This document shows, piece after piece, positions 31,242 through 37,398 of a DNA stretch of 39,418 bases. Position numbers and translations under genes: made by a program. Below the pieces are notes generated by a model that was given only the letters and a program-made list of their open reading frames with translations, was not told the origin of the DNA and searched no databases. The DNA is from a virus: IMG/VR virus record IMGVR_UViG_3300027763_000111, positions 1 through 39,418 of that record; one strand, written 5' to 3'. The first letter of the stretch is position 1, and the number at the start of each line of letters is the position of its first letter.

Positions 31242-31394
31242 ATGGAGATAGAGATTCAGAATAGATTGAGTTTAGGATTGGTATTGGGATGGGCATTGTA
31301 TAATATTGATGAGGAGTATGACTATGGTGAGTTTATACTTTACTTGTTATTTATCAGTGTACATATCAGATGGATAAATGAATTAAAGTTGTAA
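31242..31394 (+). CDS. Small membrane protein, 50 residues
   Basis: The frame MEIEIQNRLSLGLVLGWALY continues NIDEEYDYGEFILYLLFISVHIRWINELKL. Two hydrophobic stretches separated by an acidic turn suggest a hairpin membrane protein. It is spaced one base from the preceding gene, and its TAA is part of the next promoter box (TAACTTTG). The function is unknown. Confidence 0.65.
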   Translation: MEIEIQNRLSLGLVLGWALYNIDEEYDYGEFILYLLFISVHIRWINELKL

Positions 31395-31399
31395 CTTTG
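31392..31399 (+). promoter_or_regulatory. Promoter -7 box before the Met-rich gene
   Basis: TAACTTTG, preceded by TTG, fits the TAnnTTTG consensus, 17 bases before the ATG at 31417. The stop of the previous gene is embedded in it. Confidence 0.65.
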
Positions 31400-31416
31400 C
31401 AAGAAAAATAATAACT

Positions 31417-31596
31417 ATGAAGAACAGTAACATAAACAATCCGATGCCAGATCAGACGATTGGTATTACAAAGATTGTAAGAGCTGCTAAGGCTCAGAAA
31501 CAGATGAGTAAGAATATGAACATGGCTAATGCTATGGCTATGGCAGATGCTATGAAGCAAGGACCTATGCGTCATAACATAATCATGAAGAAGTAA
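31417..31596 (+). CDS. Methionine-rich small protein, 59 residues
   Basis: The frame MKNSNINNPMPDQTIGITKI contains 10 methionines in 59 residues, clustered in MSKNMNMANAMAMADAMKQGPM. It is basic overall. The TAA overlaps the ATG of the next gene (TAATG). Short Met- and Lys-rich proteins are frequent among phage virion genes, but no specific role is known. Confidence 0.68.
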   Translation: MKNSNINNPMPDQTIGITKIVRAAKAQKQMSKNMNMANAMAMADAMKQGPMRHNIIMKK

Positions 31597-32234
31597 TGTC
31601 AACAGACTTTAGATTTATAGGTATTGCACCAAGTGTTGACCTAACTGAGAGAAGGAGCAAGTTGATTAATGATCAGACTGAGGTATTTACTCTTGATGAT
31701 ATTAGGGGATATAAGGTTTATACAGCTTTATTATCACAGAGTGGTACTAGTGATAATATTGGATTATATAGTGGAAACACTACAATAGGTGTAACATATA
31801 CTATTATTGAGGATGGTCCACTTGGAACAGGATATGATTTTACTGTAATAGGAGCTTCAAACAATGATATAGGAACAGTATTTGTAGCAACAGGTACAAC
31901 TCCTACCTGGGGAATTGATAGTGCTGTTGGATTATCATATGATGCAGGTGCTCCAATAGCAAATGTATTAGAAAATACTATTGGTAATATTTGGTTTACT
32001 TATAGTGATCAAGGGTTTTATTTTATTAATTCAAGCGGATTATTTTCTCCATCTGATAAATCTTGTGTTGTACATAGCGGAGCAACCTCTGATGATGGTG
32101 GCTATTCTTCATTTTTTGTTTATTCTAATCTTGCTGATACTAATTCTATTAGAATATTAGTCACTAGTGTAGCAGGTCTTACAGTTAATTCTGTGCTTAA
32201 TAATTATTTAATTGAAATAAGAGTATATAACTAA
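31596..32234 (+). CDS. Virion (probably tail-associated) protein, 212 residues
   Basis: The N-terminus SVDLTERRSKLINDQTEVFT followed by LDDIRGYKVYTALLSQSGTSD, and the later GTGYDF...VLENTIGNIWFTYSDQGFYF, match a repeated type of structural protein in Bacteroidetes phages near tail-fibre genes. It is rich in Gly, Ser and Thr with beta-strand periodicity. A terminator follows it. Assignment as an appendage or tail protein is from pattern memory and context. Confidence 0.68.
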   Translation: MSTDFRFIGIAPSVDLTERRSKLINDQTEVFTLDDIRGYKVYTALLSQSGTSDNIGLYSGNTTIGVTYTIIEDGPLGTGYDFTVIGASNNDIGTVFVATGTTPTWGIDSAVGLSYDAGAPIANVLENTIGNIWFTYSDQGFYFINSSGLFSPSDKSCVVHSGATSDDGGYSSFFVYSNLADTNSIRILVTSVAGLTVNSVLNNYLIEIRVYN

Positions 32235-32270
32235 TAGTTCATCATTCCATTTGGATGAAGGAAATCAAGA

Positions 32271-32299
32271 AACGCAAGCCTAGATGCTCTGCGTTTTTT
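32271..32299 (+). terminator. Terminator before groEL
   Basis: AACGCA (32271-32276) pairs with TGCGTT (32290-32295), extended inward by AGC/GCT with a bulged C, and is followed by a T-run. It separates the small virion operon from the chaperonin promoter. Confidence 0.85.
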
Positions 32300-32315
32300 G
32301 CATTAAAAAAAGTTG

Positions 32316-32323
32316 TATATTTG
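32316..32323 (+). promoter_or_regulatory. groEL promoter -7 box
   Basis: TATATTTG preceded by TTG fits TAnnTTTG, 27 bases upstream of the groEL ATG and directly after the terminator. Confidence 0.75.
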
Positions 32324-32350
32324 TCCTAAGAAACAATAAAATTAAATAAA

Positions 32351-33946
32351 ATGAGTTACAGTCCAAAGGATTTAGTCTTCGATACAGAAGGAAGAGATAA
32401 GTTAATTAATGGTATTACTACTATTGCCAAGGCGGTTAAGAGTACACTCGGACCACGAGGTAAGACTGTCTTGATTGAATCACCAGAACATACACACGGA
32501 ATTACAGTAACAAAAGATGGAGTTACTGTAGCAAAGTCTATCTACTTGATTGATCCAGTAGAGAACCTTGCGGTTAAGATGATGAAGGAGGCGGCAGATC
32601 GTACAGCTACGAGTGCTGGTGACGGAACCACTACAGCGATTGTACTTACAGAGGCTATTGTTAAGCAAGGTCAGGAGATTTTGAATGAGAAGCATAACAT
32701 CACAGAGGTTATTAGACATATTAACGATGTGACTGATAAGTTAGTTGTTAGTTTGGAGAAGAGGTCTAAGAAGGTTAGCGGTAAGACATTGAAGAACGTA
32801 GCATCAATATCTGCAAATAATGATTCTGAGCTTGGTGGTATTATTGCAGATACTTATGAGAAGGTAGGTAAGGATGGTATTGTTACCATTGAGGATTCTC
32901 AGACTGCAGAGACATACACACAGGTAACCAATGGTATTAAGATCGATAGAGGTTATACATCGAATATGTTCATCAACAACCATAAGAAGGATGAGTGCAT
33001 TATGGATGATGTGCTGGTACTTGTTACAGACCAGGAGATAAGTAATATCTTATCAATCGAGAAGGTGTTGAAGCCAGTGATTCAGCAGCAGAAGAAGTTG
33101 TTGATTATTGGTACGTGTAGTCAGAATGTTATTAACACACTGGCTGCCAACGTAGTACAGAACAACCTTAAGATATGTAATATTATACCTCCTCAGTTTG
33201 GTTACAAGAGGAATGAGTTGATGGGAGATATTGCACTGGCTGTTGGAGCAAAGTATTTCTCAGAGAGTACTGGAGATGACTTGAGCTTGATAGGTATTGA
33301 AGACTTGGGTAGAGCAGACAAGATCATTGTTGGTAGAGATAGTACGGTGATTGTTAGATCAGAGGTAGCGAGTGATGAGATCAACGAGAGAGTAGCTCAG
33401 TTATGGGATAGTTATAACTTGTCTGACCGTAAGGGAGATAAGGACTTTATCAAGCAGCGTATTGCGAGTTTGACAGGAGGTATTGGTGTTATTTACGTAG
33501 GTGGTAACTCAGACCTTGAGCAGAAGGAACGTAAGGATAGGGTTGATGATGCTGTGTGTGCTGTTAGGTCAGCATTGGAGGAGGGTATATTGCCAGGTGG
33601 AGGACTAGCCTTGTTTAGTGAGTCTTACACGATCATTGCCAATGCAGATGATACGATTGATGATATTAGTGCCAACGAGTATGCAGCGATGCATATTATA
33701 GCAAGGGCGATACAGGCACCATTGCTACAGATCATGACCAATGCTGGGTTGGATGGTTATGAGGTGATGGAGGTTCCGTTTGGTAAGGATCAGGGATATG
33801 ATGTTAAGAATGAGGTGTATGGAGATATGTTCAAGATGGGAGTAATTGATCCTCTGAAGGTAACGAAGAACGCACTGAAGAATGCGGTGAGTGTAGCCAC
33901 GACAATACTGAGTACTAACGCGATTATAACAATGACACGAGCGTAA
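32351..33946 (+). CDS. groEL: Chaperonin GroEL (phage-encoded)
   Basis: 531 residues covering all three chaperonin domains. Diagnostic residues are present: TKDGVTVAK (D56), SAGDGTTTA (D91), and VDDAVCAVRSALEEGILPGGG near 399-418 (D400, equivalent to D398 of E. coli). The flexible C-terminal GGM repeat of bacterial GroEL is missing; the end is ITMTRA. It would fold phage proteins inside a ring closed by the co-chaperonin. The co-chaperonin follows by one base, the reverse of the usual bacterial groES-groEL order. G+C looks higher than neighbours, consistent with gain by transfer. Confidence 0.95.
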   Translation: MSYSPKDLVFDTEGRDKLINGITTIAKAVKSTLGPRGKTVLIESPEHTHGITVTKDGVTVAKSIYLIDPVENLAVKMMKEAADRTATSAGDGTTTAIVLTEAIVKQGQEILNEKHNITEVIRHINDVTDKLVVSLEKRSKKVSGKTLKNVASISANNDSELGGIIADTYEKVGKDGIVTIEDSQTAETYTQVTNGIKIDRGYTSNMFINNHKKDECIMDDVLVLVTDQEISNILSIEKVLKPVIQQQKKLLIIGTCSQNVINTLAANVVQNNLKICNIIPPQFGYKRNELMGDIALAVGAKYFSESTGDDLSLIGIEDLGRADKIIVGRDSTVIVRSEVASDEINERVAQLWDSYNLSDRKGDKDFIKQRIASLTGGIGVIYVGGNSDLEQKERKDRVDDAVCAVRSALEEGILPGGGLALFSESYTIIANADDTIDDISANEYAAMHIIARAIQAPLLQIMTNAGLDGYEVMEVPFGKDQGYDVKNEVYGDMFKMGVIDPLKVTKNALKNAVSVATTILSTNAIITMTRA

Positions 33947-33947
33947 T

Positions 33948-34211
33948 ATGACGGCAATTCCCATAAATAAATACATTTTAATCACAACGATAGATGAACA
34001 GATTAAAACTGACTCTGGTCTATTACTTACTGGCAGTGATGCTGAGAAGTTCAGATATAAGAAAGGACTGGTGGTTAAGCCAGGCACGAATGTAGATTGC
34101 GTTAACGAGGGAGATTATATCTACTACGATAAGGGAGCTGGATACACTATGTTGATAGAGAACATACCCTACACTATAATTCAAGAAAGGGATGTGGTGG
34201 TAGTCCTCTAG
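33948..34211 (+). CDS. groES: Co-chaperonin GroES-like
   Basis: 87 residues. The order is that of GroES: an N-terminal strand (PINKYILITTI), a mobile loop region (DEQIKTDSGLLLTGSDAEKF), GLVVKPGTNVDC, then EGDYIYYDKGAGYTMLIENIPYTIIQERDVVVVL. The GLLL part corresponds to the hydrophobic loop that contacts GroEL. The protein is shorter and diverged from bacterial forms, as in phage T4 gp31-like proteins. Its 3' end overlaps the convergent winged-helix gene by 38 bases. Confidence 0.88.
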   Translation: MTAIPINKYILITTIDEQIKTDSGLLLTGSDAEKFRYKKGLVVKPGTNVDCVNEGDYIYYDKGAGYTMLIENIPYTIIQERDVVVVL

Positions 34212-34740
34212 CTTCTCTTTTTTTAATAGTAGAAGGCTGTTTTTGAAAGGCGATCTCGTCTATCTTCTTCAGCCTTCTTTGTTCAGCATAGTTTCGGTTC
34301 ATGGTCTTTATAATACGTTTGTACATATTATCAGTATATGACACGTTGGTATTGAACAAAGGATTATTCTGCTGAGCCTCAGAGATTGGTTCCTCACCAT
34401 TAAGTTTACGGTATACGGTGGTTATCAGCAGCTTACCCTTCTGAGATAGTTCGTATAGTGCTCCCTCAGTACCTCTACGCTCACGCCATTTTGAGATCCA
34501 TCCCTCGTCCATTAGACGTTGGAATCGGTTTACATCCCATGCGAATAGGCATTCGTATTCTTTGAAGTCTGTACGCTTGAATAGTTTTTGAGTATATAAG
34601 AAGCACAACATCTCAAGATCTGATGTTCCAACACCATATTTTCGTTTTACCCAGTACCTAACTACCTTGTAATATTTTAGATAGTCGTACTTTGGTTCGT
34701 TCCTGTCGTAGTTTTTACGTAATTTCGAGTTAAATTCCAT
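34174..34740 (-). CDS. Winged-helix (MarR/PadR-like) regulator
   Basis: 188 residues from the ATG at 34740; the longer frame would run through the promoter palindrome. Residues about 25-105 have a winged-helix pattern: a helix set ending in GTSDLEMLCFLYTQKLFKR, then FQRLMDEGWISKWRERRGTEGALYELSQKGKLLITTVYRKL, with the beta-hairpin wing GTEGALYELSQKG. The C-terminus is basic. It probably binds the adjacent 16-bp palindrome and controls its own promoter and the opposite operon; that is inference from position. Confidence 0.78.
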   Translation of the reverse strand: MEFNSKLRKNYDRNEPKYDYLKYYKVVRYWVKRKYGVGTSDLEMLCFLYTQKLFKRTDFKEYECLFAWDVNRFQRLMDEGWISKWRERRGTEGALYELSQKGKLLITTVYRKLNGEEPISEAQQNNPLFNTNVSYTDNMYKRIIKTMNRNYAEQRRLKKIDEIAFQKQPSTIKKREARGLPPHPFLEL

Positions 34741-34754
34741 TAGATTATATTTTA

Positions 34755-34770
34755 TATCTTTGCAAAGATA
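34755..34770. promoter_or_regulatory. 16-bp palindrome of two face-to-face -7 boxes
   Basis: TATCTTTGCAAAGATA is a perfect palindrome made of a + strand TATCTTTG (34755-34762) and a - strand TATCTTTG (34770-34763). The + box serves the gene at 34783 and the - box the winged-helix gene at 34740. The two polymerases would overlap, so only one promoter can be used at a time. Confidence 0.8.
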
Positions 34771-34782
34771 AAACAAATAACA

Positions 34783-34908
34783 ATGCCGTTAAAGAAGACA
34801 ATAGAATTAGCGAAAAAATGGGATTCAAATAAATCTTTAGATGGAAAAATGTCTTATCTAAAGGGTAATATTAAAAAACAAGGAAATGCCGTTAAAAAAG
34901 GGAAGTAG
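34783..34908 (+). CDS. Small lysine-rich protein, 41 residues
   Basis: The frame [20 protein letters not shown] continues [21 protein letters not shown], very basic and helical. It follows the palindromic promoter and overlaps the next gene, which begins with the same four residues (MPLK). Likely a small DNA-binding or virion-core protein; function is unknown. Confidence 0.6.
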   Translation: MPLKKTIELAKKWDSNKSLDGKMSYLKGNIKKQGNAVKKGK

Positions 34909-35020
34909 TCAGAAGACAATTAGTTCAAATATTAGAACTGAGATGAAACATGGTAAACCTCAGAAACAAGCAATTGCAATTGCATTGAGTGTTGCTGGTA
35001 AAAGTAAAAAGAAGAAGTAA
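34886..35020 (+). CDS. DUF6496-like small basic protein, 44 residues
   Basis: The frame [20 protein letters not shown] continues [24 protein letters not shown]. The [12 protein letters not shown] motif is the signature of a small family widespread in phages (DUF6496-like, sometimes near structural genes). Its start lies inside the preceding gene in another frame, and its TAA overlaps the next ATG as TAATG. The role is not known. Confidence 0.78.
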   Translation: MPLKKGSSQKTISSNIRTEMKHGKPQKQAIAIALSVAGKSKKKK

Positions 35021-35499
35021 TGGAAAATATTCCAATGAAAAACTCTGCCTTAGCGGCTATTGCATCTAAGAGATTAGCACAGCAGGCTGGAACAAAGTCA
35101 GATCCAATTATTAAGAGAACTCAAACTACAGATCCAGACACTGGAGCTGTAACATACAGACAGTCTTGGGACAATAAGTCTTCAAAATCTACATCAAGAA
35201 GAACAAATACTTCACCATCAATATCCTCTGTAGGATCTAAGGTAAAGAGTACATCAGGTTCAAGAGAGATTACTTCTGCTGTTATTCCTAAAACAGCTGG
35301 AACTAAAAAGGCTGAAATTTCAGCACCTCTTATGAAGAAGGATGATAAATTTACTCCTACTACTCGTAAGGAAGTGGTTATTGAAAAAAAGATAGATGAT
35401 TATAATAAAAATAAAACTTCTGACGAATCTTTTGATCAATATAGAAAAAGAATCCAAGAAAGAGCCAATATAAATTCTGAAAAGGCAAAAAGTAATTAG
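35020..35499 (+). CDS. Ser/Thr/Lys-rich protein, 159 residues
   Basis: Begins [20 protein letters not shown] and has a long low-complexity Ser/Thr/Lys section (SSKSTSRRTNTSPSISSVGS) followed by a charged helical end (DQYRKRIQERANINSEKAK). It is probably largely disordered, as in some internal virion or head proteins. There is no recognised domain, and it is coupled to the preceding gene. Confidence 0.68.
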   Translation: MENIPMKNSALAAIASKRLAQQAGTKSDPIIKRTQTTDPDTGAVTYRQSWDNKSSKSTSRRTNTSPSISSVGSKVKSTSGSREITSAVIPKTAGTKKAEISAPLMKKDDKFTPTTRKEVVIEKKIDDYNKNKTSDESFDQYRKRIQERANINSEKAKSN

Positions 35500-35559
35500 A
35501 CTAAGGGAGTCTTATCGAGTAATAAAAATAAAGACACATCTTGTAAAACTTGTTAAACT

Positions 35560-35712
35560 ATGAAAAAAGAAATTTACGCATCGAAATCATCAATGATGAA
35601 GCACGAAAAAACTGAAGGCAAGAAAATGGAAAGAAAAGAAGATCTTGCTGGTATTAAAAATGTGATTGGTAAGAAAACTACCAAGACATTAATGAAAGTA
35701 AAAAAGAAGTAA
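35560..35712 (+). CDS. Small lysine-rich protein, 50 residues
   Basis: The frame MKKEIYASKSSMMKHEKTEG continues KKMERKEDLAGIKNVIGKKTTKTLMKVKKK, strongly basic. It ends with TAATG into the next gene. It probably belongs to the same group of small basic virion-associated proteins as its neighbours. Function is unknown. Confidence 0.65.
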   Translation: MKKEIYASKSSMMKHEKTEGKKMERKEDLAGIKNVIGKKTTKTLMKVKKK

Positions 35713-35867
35713 TGTTATTAGGTGATGCAATAGAGAAAGTGACAACTGCCACAGGTATAAAGTCTGTGGTAGATGGTATTGCTAAGAAGACTGGCAAGGA
35801 CTGTGGATGTGCTGCTCGTAAGGCTAAACTTAATAACCCTAATTTATTAATAAACAAAATACTATGA
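35712..35867 (+). CDS. Small cysteine-containing protein, 51 residues
   Basis: The frame MLLGDAIEKVTTATGIKSVV continues DGIAKKTGKDCGCAARKAKLNNPNLLINKIL. The pattern G..I..VT.ATGIK...D......GKDCGC..RK..LN is one I recognise from several Bacteroidetes phages, located near structural and lysis genes. The CGC pair could bind metal or form a disulfide. It is coupled on both sides (TAATG and ATGA). Confidence 0.75.
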   Translation: MLLGDAIEKVTTATGIKSVVDGIAKKTGKDCGCAARKAKLNNPNLLINKIL

Positions 35868-36130
35868 ACGTAACAAAAAAACAATACTTAAGAGGTTTAA
35901 ATTTAAATTTAGGTGTTCTTCCATTATCTATAGAATCTGTATCTGGAGTAATAAATTCAGGGTGTAATCTATATATAGGATCGTCTACTGTAGGCTCATA
36001 TATTATAGTAAAAAATATATCTGGAGATGAAGTTAGATTTACTAATCCTATTCAAGGTGCTGTACTTCCATTTAGCGTAACTGAAATACTAGAGTTTAGT
36101 AATATAGAAAAAGTAGTGGCACTTTGGTAA
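35864..36130 (+). CDS. Small beta-rich protein, 88 residues
   Basis: Begins MNVTKKQYLRGLNLNLGVLP and shows strand periodicity (NSGCNLYIGSSTVGSYIIVKNISGDEVRFTNPIQG...VTEILEFSNIEKVVALW). It could be a decoration or tail accessory protein of the virion. It is coupled upstream by ATGA and lies one base from the holin gene. The function is not established. Confidence 0.65.
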   Translation: MNVTKKQYLRGLNLNLGVLPLSIESVSGVINSGCNLYIGSSTVGSYIIVKNISGDEVRFTNPIQGAVLPFSVTEILEFSNIEKVVALW

Positions 36131-36131
36131 G

Positions 36132-36323
36132 ATGAGTAAAGAACAGATAGATATAATTTTAAGTAAGTGGATTTCACGCAAGCTATTAGTTTTCATAACT
36201 GCTTGCGGTGGATTATTTTCAGGAAGTCTTACTTCTTCTGACTGGGTTATTATAGCTACTGTTTATATTGGAATAGAAGGAGCTACGAATATTGTTGAAC
36301 GATTAACTAAGAAGAATGGATAA
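36132..36323 (+). CDS. Holin-like membrane protein
   Basis: 63 residues with two hydrophobic segments, LLVFITACGGLFSGSL (about 18-34) and WVIIATVYIGIEGATNIV (about 38-55), an amphipathic charged start and a basic end. This is the size and shape of a small holin, which permeabilises the inner membrane at lysis time. It begins a compact four-gene lysis cassette (holin, coiled-coil membrane protein, lysozyme, spanin), which supports the call. Confidence 0.8.
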   Translation: MSKEQIDIILSKWISRKLLVFITACGGLFSGSLTSSDWVIIATVYIGIEGATNIVERLTKKNG

Positions 36324-36549
36324 TCTTGAACAATTAAGCAGAGATATTAAAGAAATTAAGCAAGCATTATTAGGTAATGAGTTTAATGATTATAAGGGAA
36401 TGGTCCATCAGGTAAAAGAAGTAGACGATAGAGTAGCAGATCTTGAGAAATTTAAGAACGAAATATCAGTCTATGTAAATCAGTTTAAGGTAGCATTCGT
36501 AATACTTTTTGGAGCACTAATAACACTACTATTCAAAGCATTTAAATGA
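36316..36549 (+). CDS. Coiled-coil protein with C-terminal membrane anchor
   Basis: 77 residues: a coiled-coil part (IKEIKQALLGNEF...QVKEVDDRVADLEKFKNEIS), then one membrane helix (FKVAFVILFGALITLLFKAF). This resembles XhlA/hemolysin-type phage proteins that help or regulate the holin. It overlaps the holin gene by 8 bases and the lysozyme gene by 4 (ATGA). It could also be an antiholin; the sequence does not decide. Confidence 0.72.
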   Translation: MDNLEQLSRDIKEIKQALLGNEFNDYKGMVHQVKEVDDRVADLEKFKNEISVYVNQFKVAFVILFGALITLLFKAFK

Positions 36550-36992
36550 AATTAAACAAAGATGGTTATAAATTAATAACAGATTTTGAAGGATTTAGTT
36601 CTAAGCCATATCTATGCGCAGCAAAAATCCCTACAATTGGTTTCGGTAATACATATTATCCTGACGGACAAAGAGTTACGTTATTAGATAAGCCAATAAC
36701 TAAAGAATACGCTCTTGAGATTTTTAAATTTATTGCTGATAGATTCTGCTTAGCTGTGAATAAACAGTTAAAAAAAGAAGTTAATCAAAATCAATTAAAT
36801 TCATTGACAAGCATAACATACAATATTGGAATTGCAGCATTTATGAATAGTTCTTTATTAAAACTAGTAAATAAAAATCCTGACGATCCATTAATAGAGC
36901 TAGAGTTTAAGAAGTGGAATAAGGTAGGAAAGAAAGAAGTTGCTGGATTAACTAAAAGAAGAAAACATGAAGCAGATATTTATTTTAGTTAG
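36546..36992 (+). CDS. GH24 lysozyme (endolysin) with cysteine in the catalytic triad
   Basis: 148 residues matching the T4-type GH24 fold, which cleaves the glycan strand of peptidoglycan. The catalytic acid is E15 (ITDFEGF). In T4 an Asp lies 9 residues later and a Thr 6 further; here they are C24 (YLCAAKIPT) and T30, followed by the conserved GFGNTYYPDG. The later LNSLTSITYNIG and KWNKVG...[14 protein letters not shown] match the family. No signal peptide is visible, so export depends on the holin. The gene overlaps the spanin by 26 bases. Confidence 0.9.
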   Translation: MKLNKDGYKLITDFEGFSSKPYLCAAKIPTIGFGNTYYPDGQRVTLLDKPITKEYALEIFKFIADRFCLAVNKQLKKEVNQNQLNSLTSITYNIGIAAFMNSSLLKLVNKNPDDPLIELEFKKWNKVGKKEVAGLTKRRKHEADIYFS

Positions 36993-37398
36993 TTTAGTTC
37001 TAATAACATCATGTGCTACTCGTAAGGTTAATAAATCTACAGAAGAAATAAAACAAACACGTGTAGAAGACGTACAAAATAACGTACAGATCAAAGAAAA
37101 TATAGCTATAAAAGTTATAGATAGTACTGACGATATTTGTATAGAACCAATTGATAGTGTCAAGCCTATGATAATAGATGGTAAAAGATATCTAAACGCT
37201 AAAATTAGCCACAAAAAAAGAAAAGTCAATACTAATATCGTTTCTGATAAAACAACGTCTGATTTAAGCATAAAAAAGACTACTGAAAAAATCGAGGCTA
37301 TAAAGGATGTAAAAGAAACTGAACGTAAATCAGGTTTTAACTGGTGGTGGTTACTTTTATTAATAATACCAGCATATATCATATATAAATTCAAATGA
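36967..37398 (+). CDS. Unimolecular spanin
   Basis: 143 residues: an N-terminal lipoprotein signal ([16 protein letters not shown], lipobox ITSC with C16), a long periplasmic part rich in Lys, Glu, Asp and Thr, and a single membrane helix at the C-terminus ([17 protein letters not shown]). A lipid anchor in the outer membrane and a helix in the inner membrane, in one chain, is the layout of u-spanins such as T1 gp11, which fuse the two membranes in the last step of lysis. Its place after the lysozyme supports this. The longer antisense frame on the other strand is not coding. Confidence 0.85.
   Translation: MKQIFILVSLVLITSCATRKVNKSTEEIKQTRVEDVQNNVQIKENIAIKVIDSTDDICIEPIDSVKPMIIDGKRYLNAKISHKKRKVNTNIVSDKTTSDLSIKKTTEKIEAIKDVKETERKSGFNWWWLLLLIIPAYIIYKFK

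Noticed and set aside
36948-37394. 148-residue frame opposite the spanin gene
   Set aside because: It is an antisense shadow; the sense frame has a lipobox, a membrane anchor and operon coupling.
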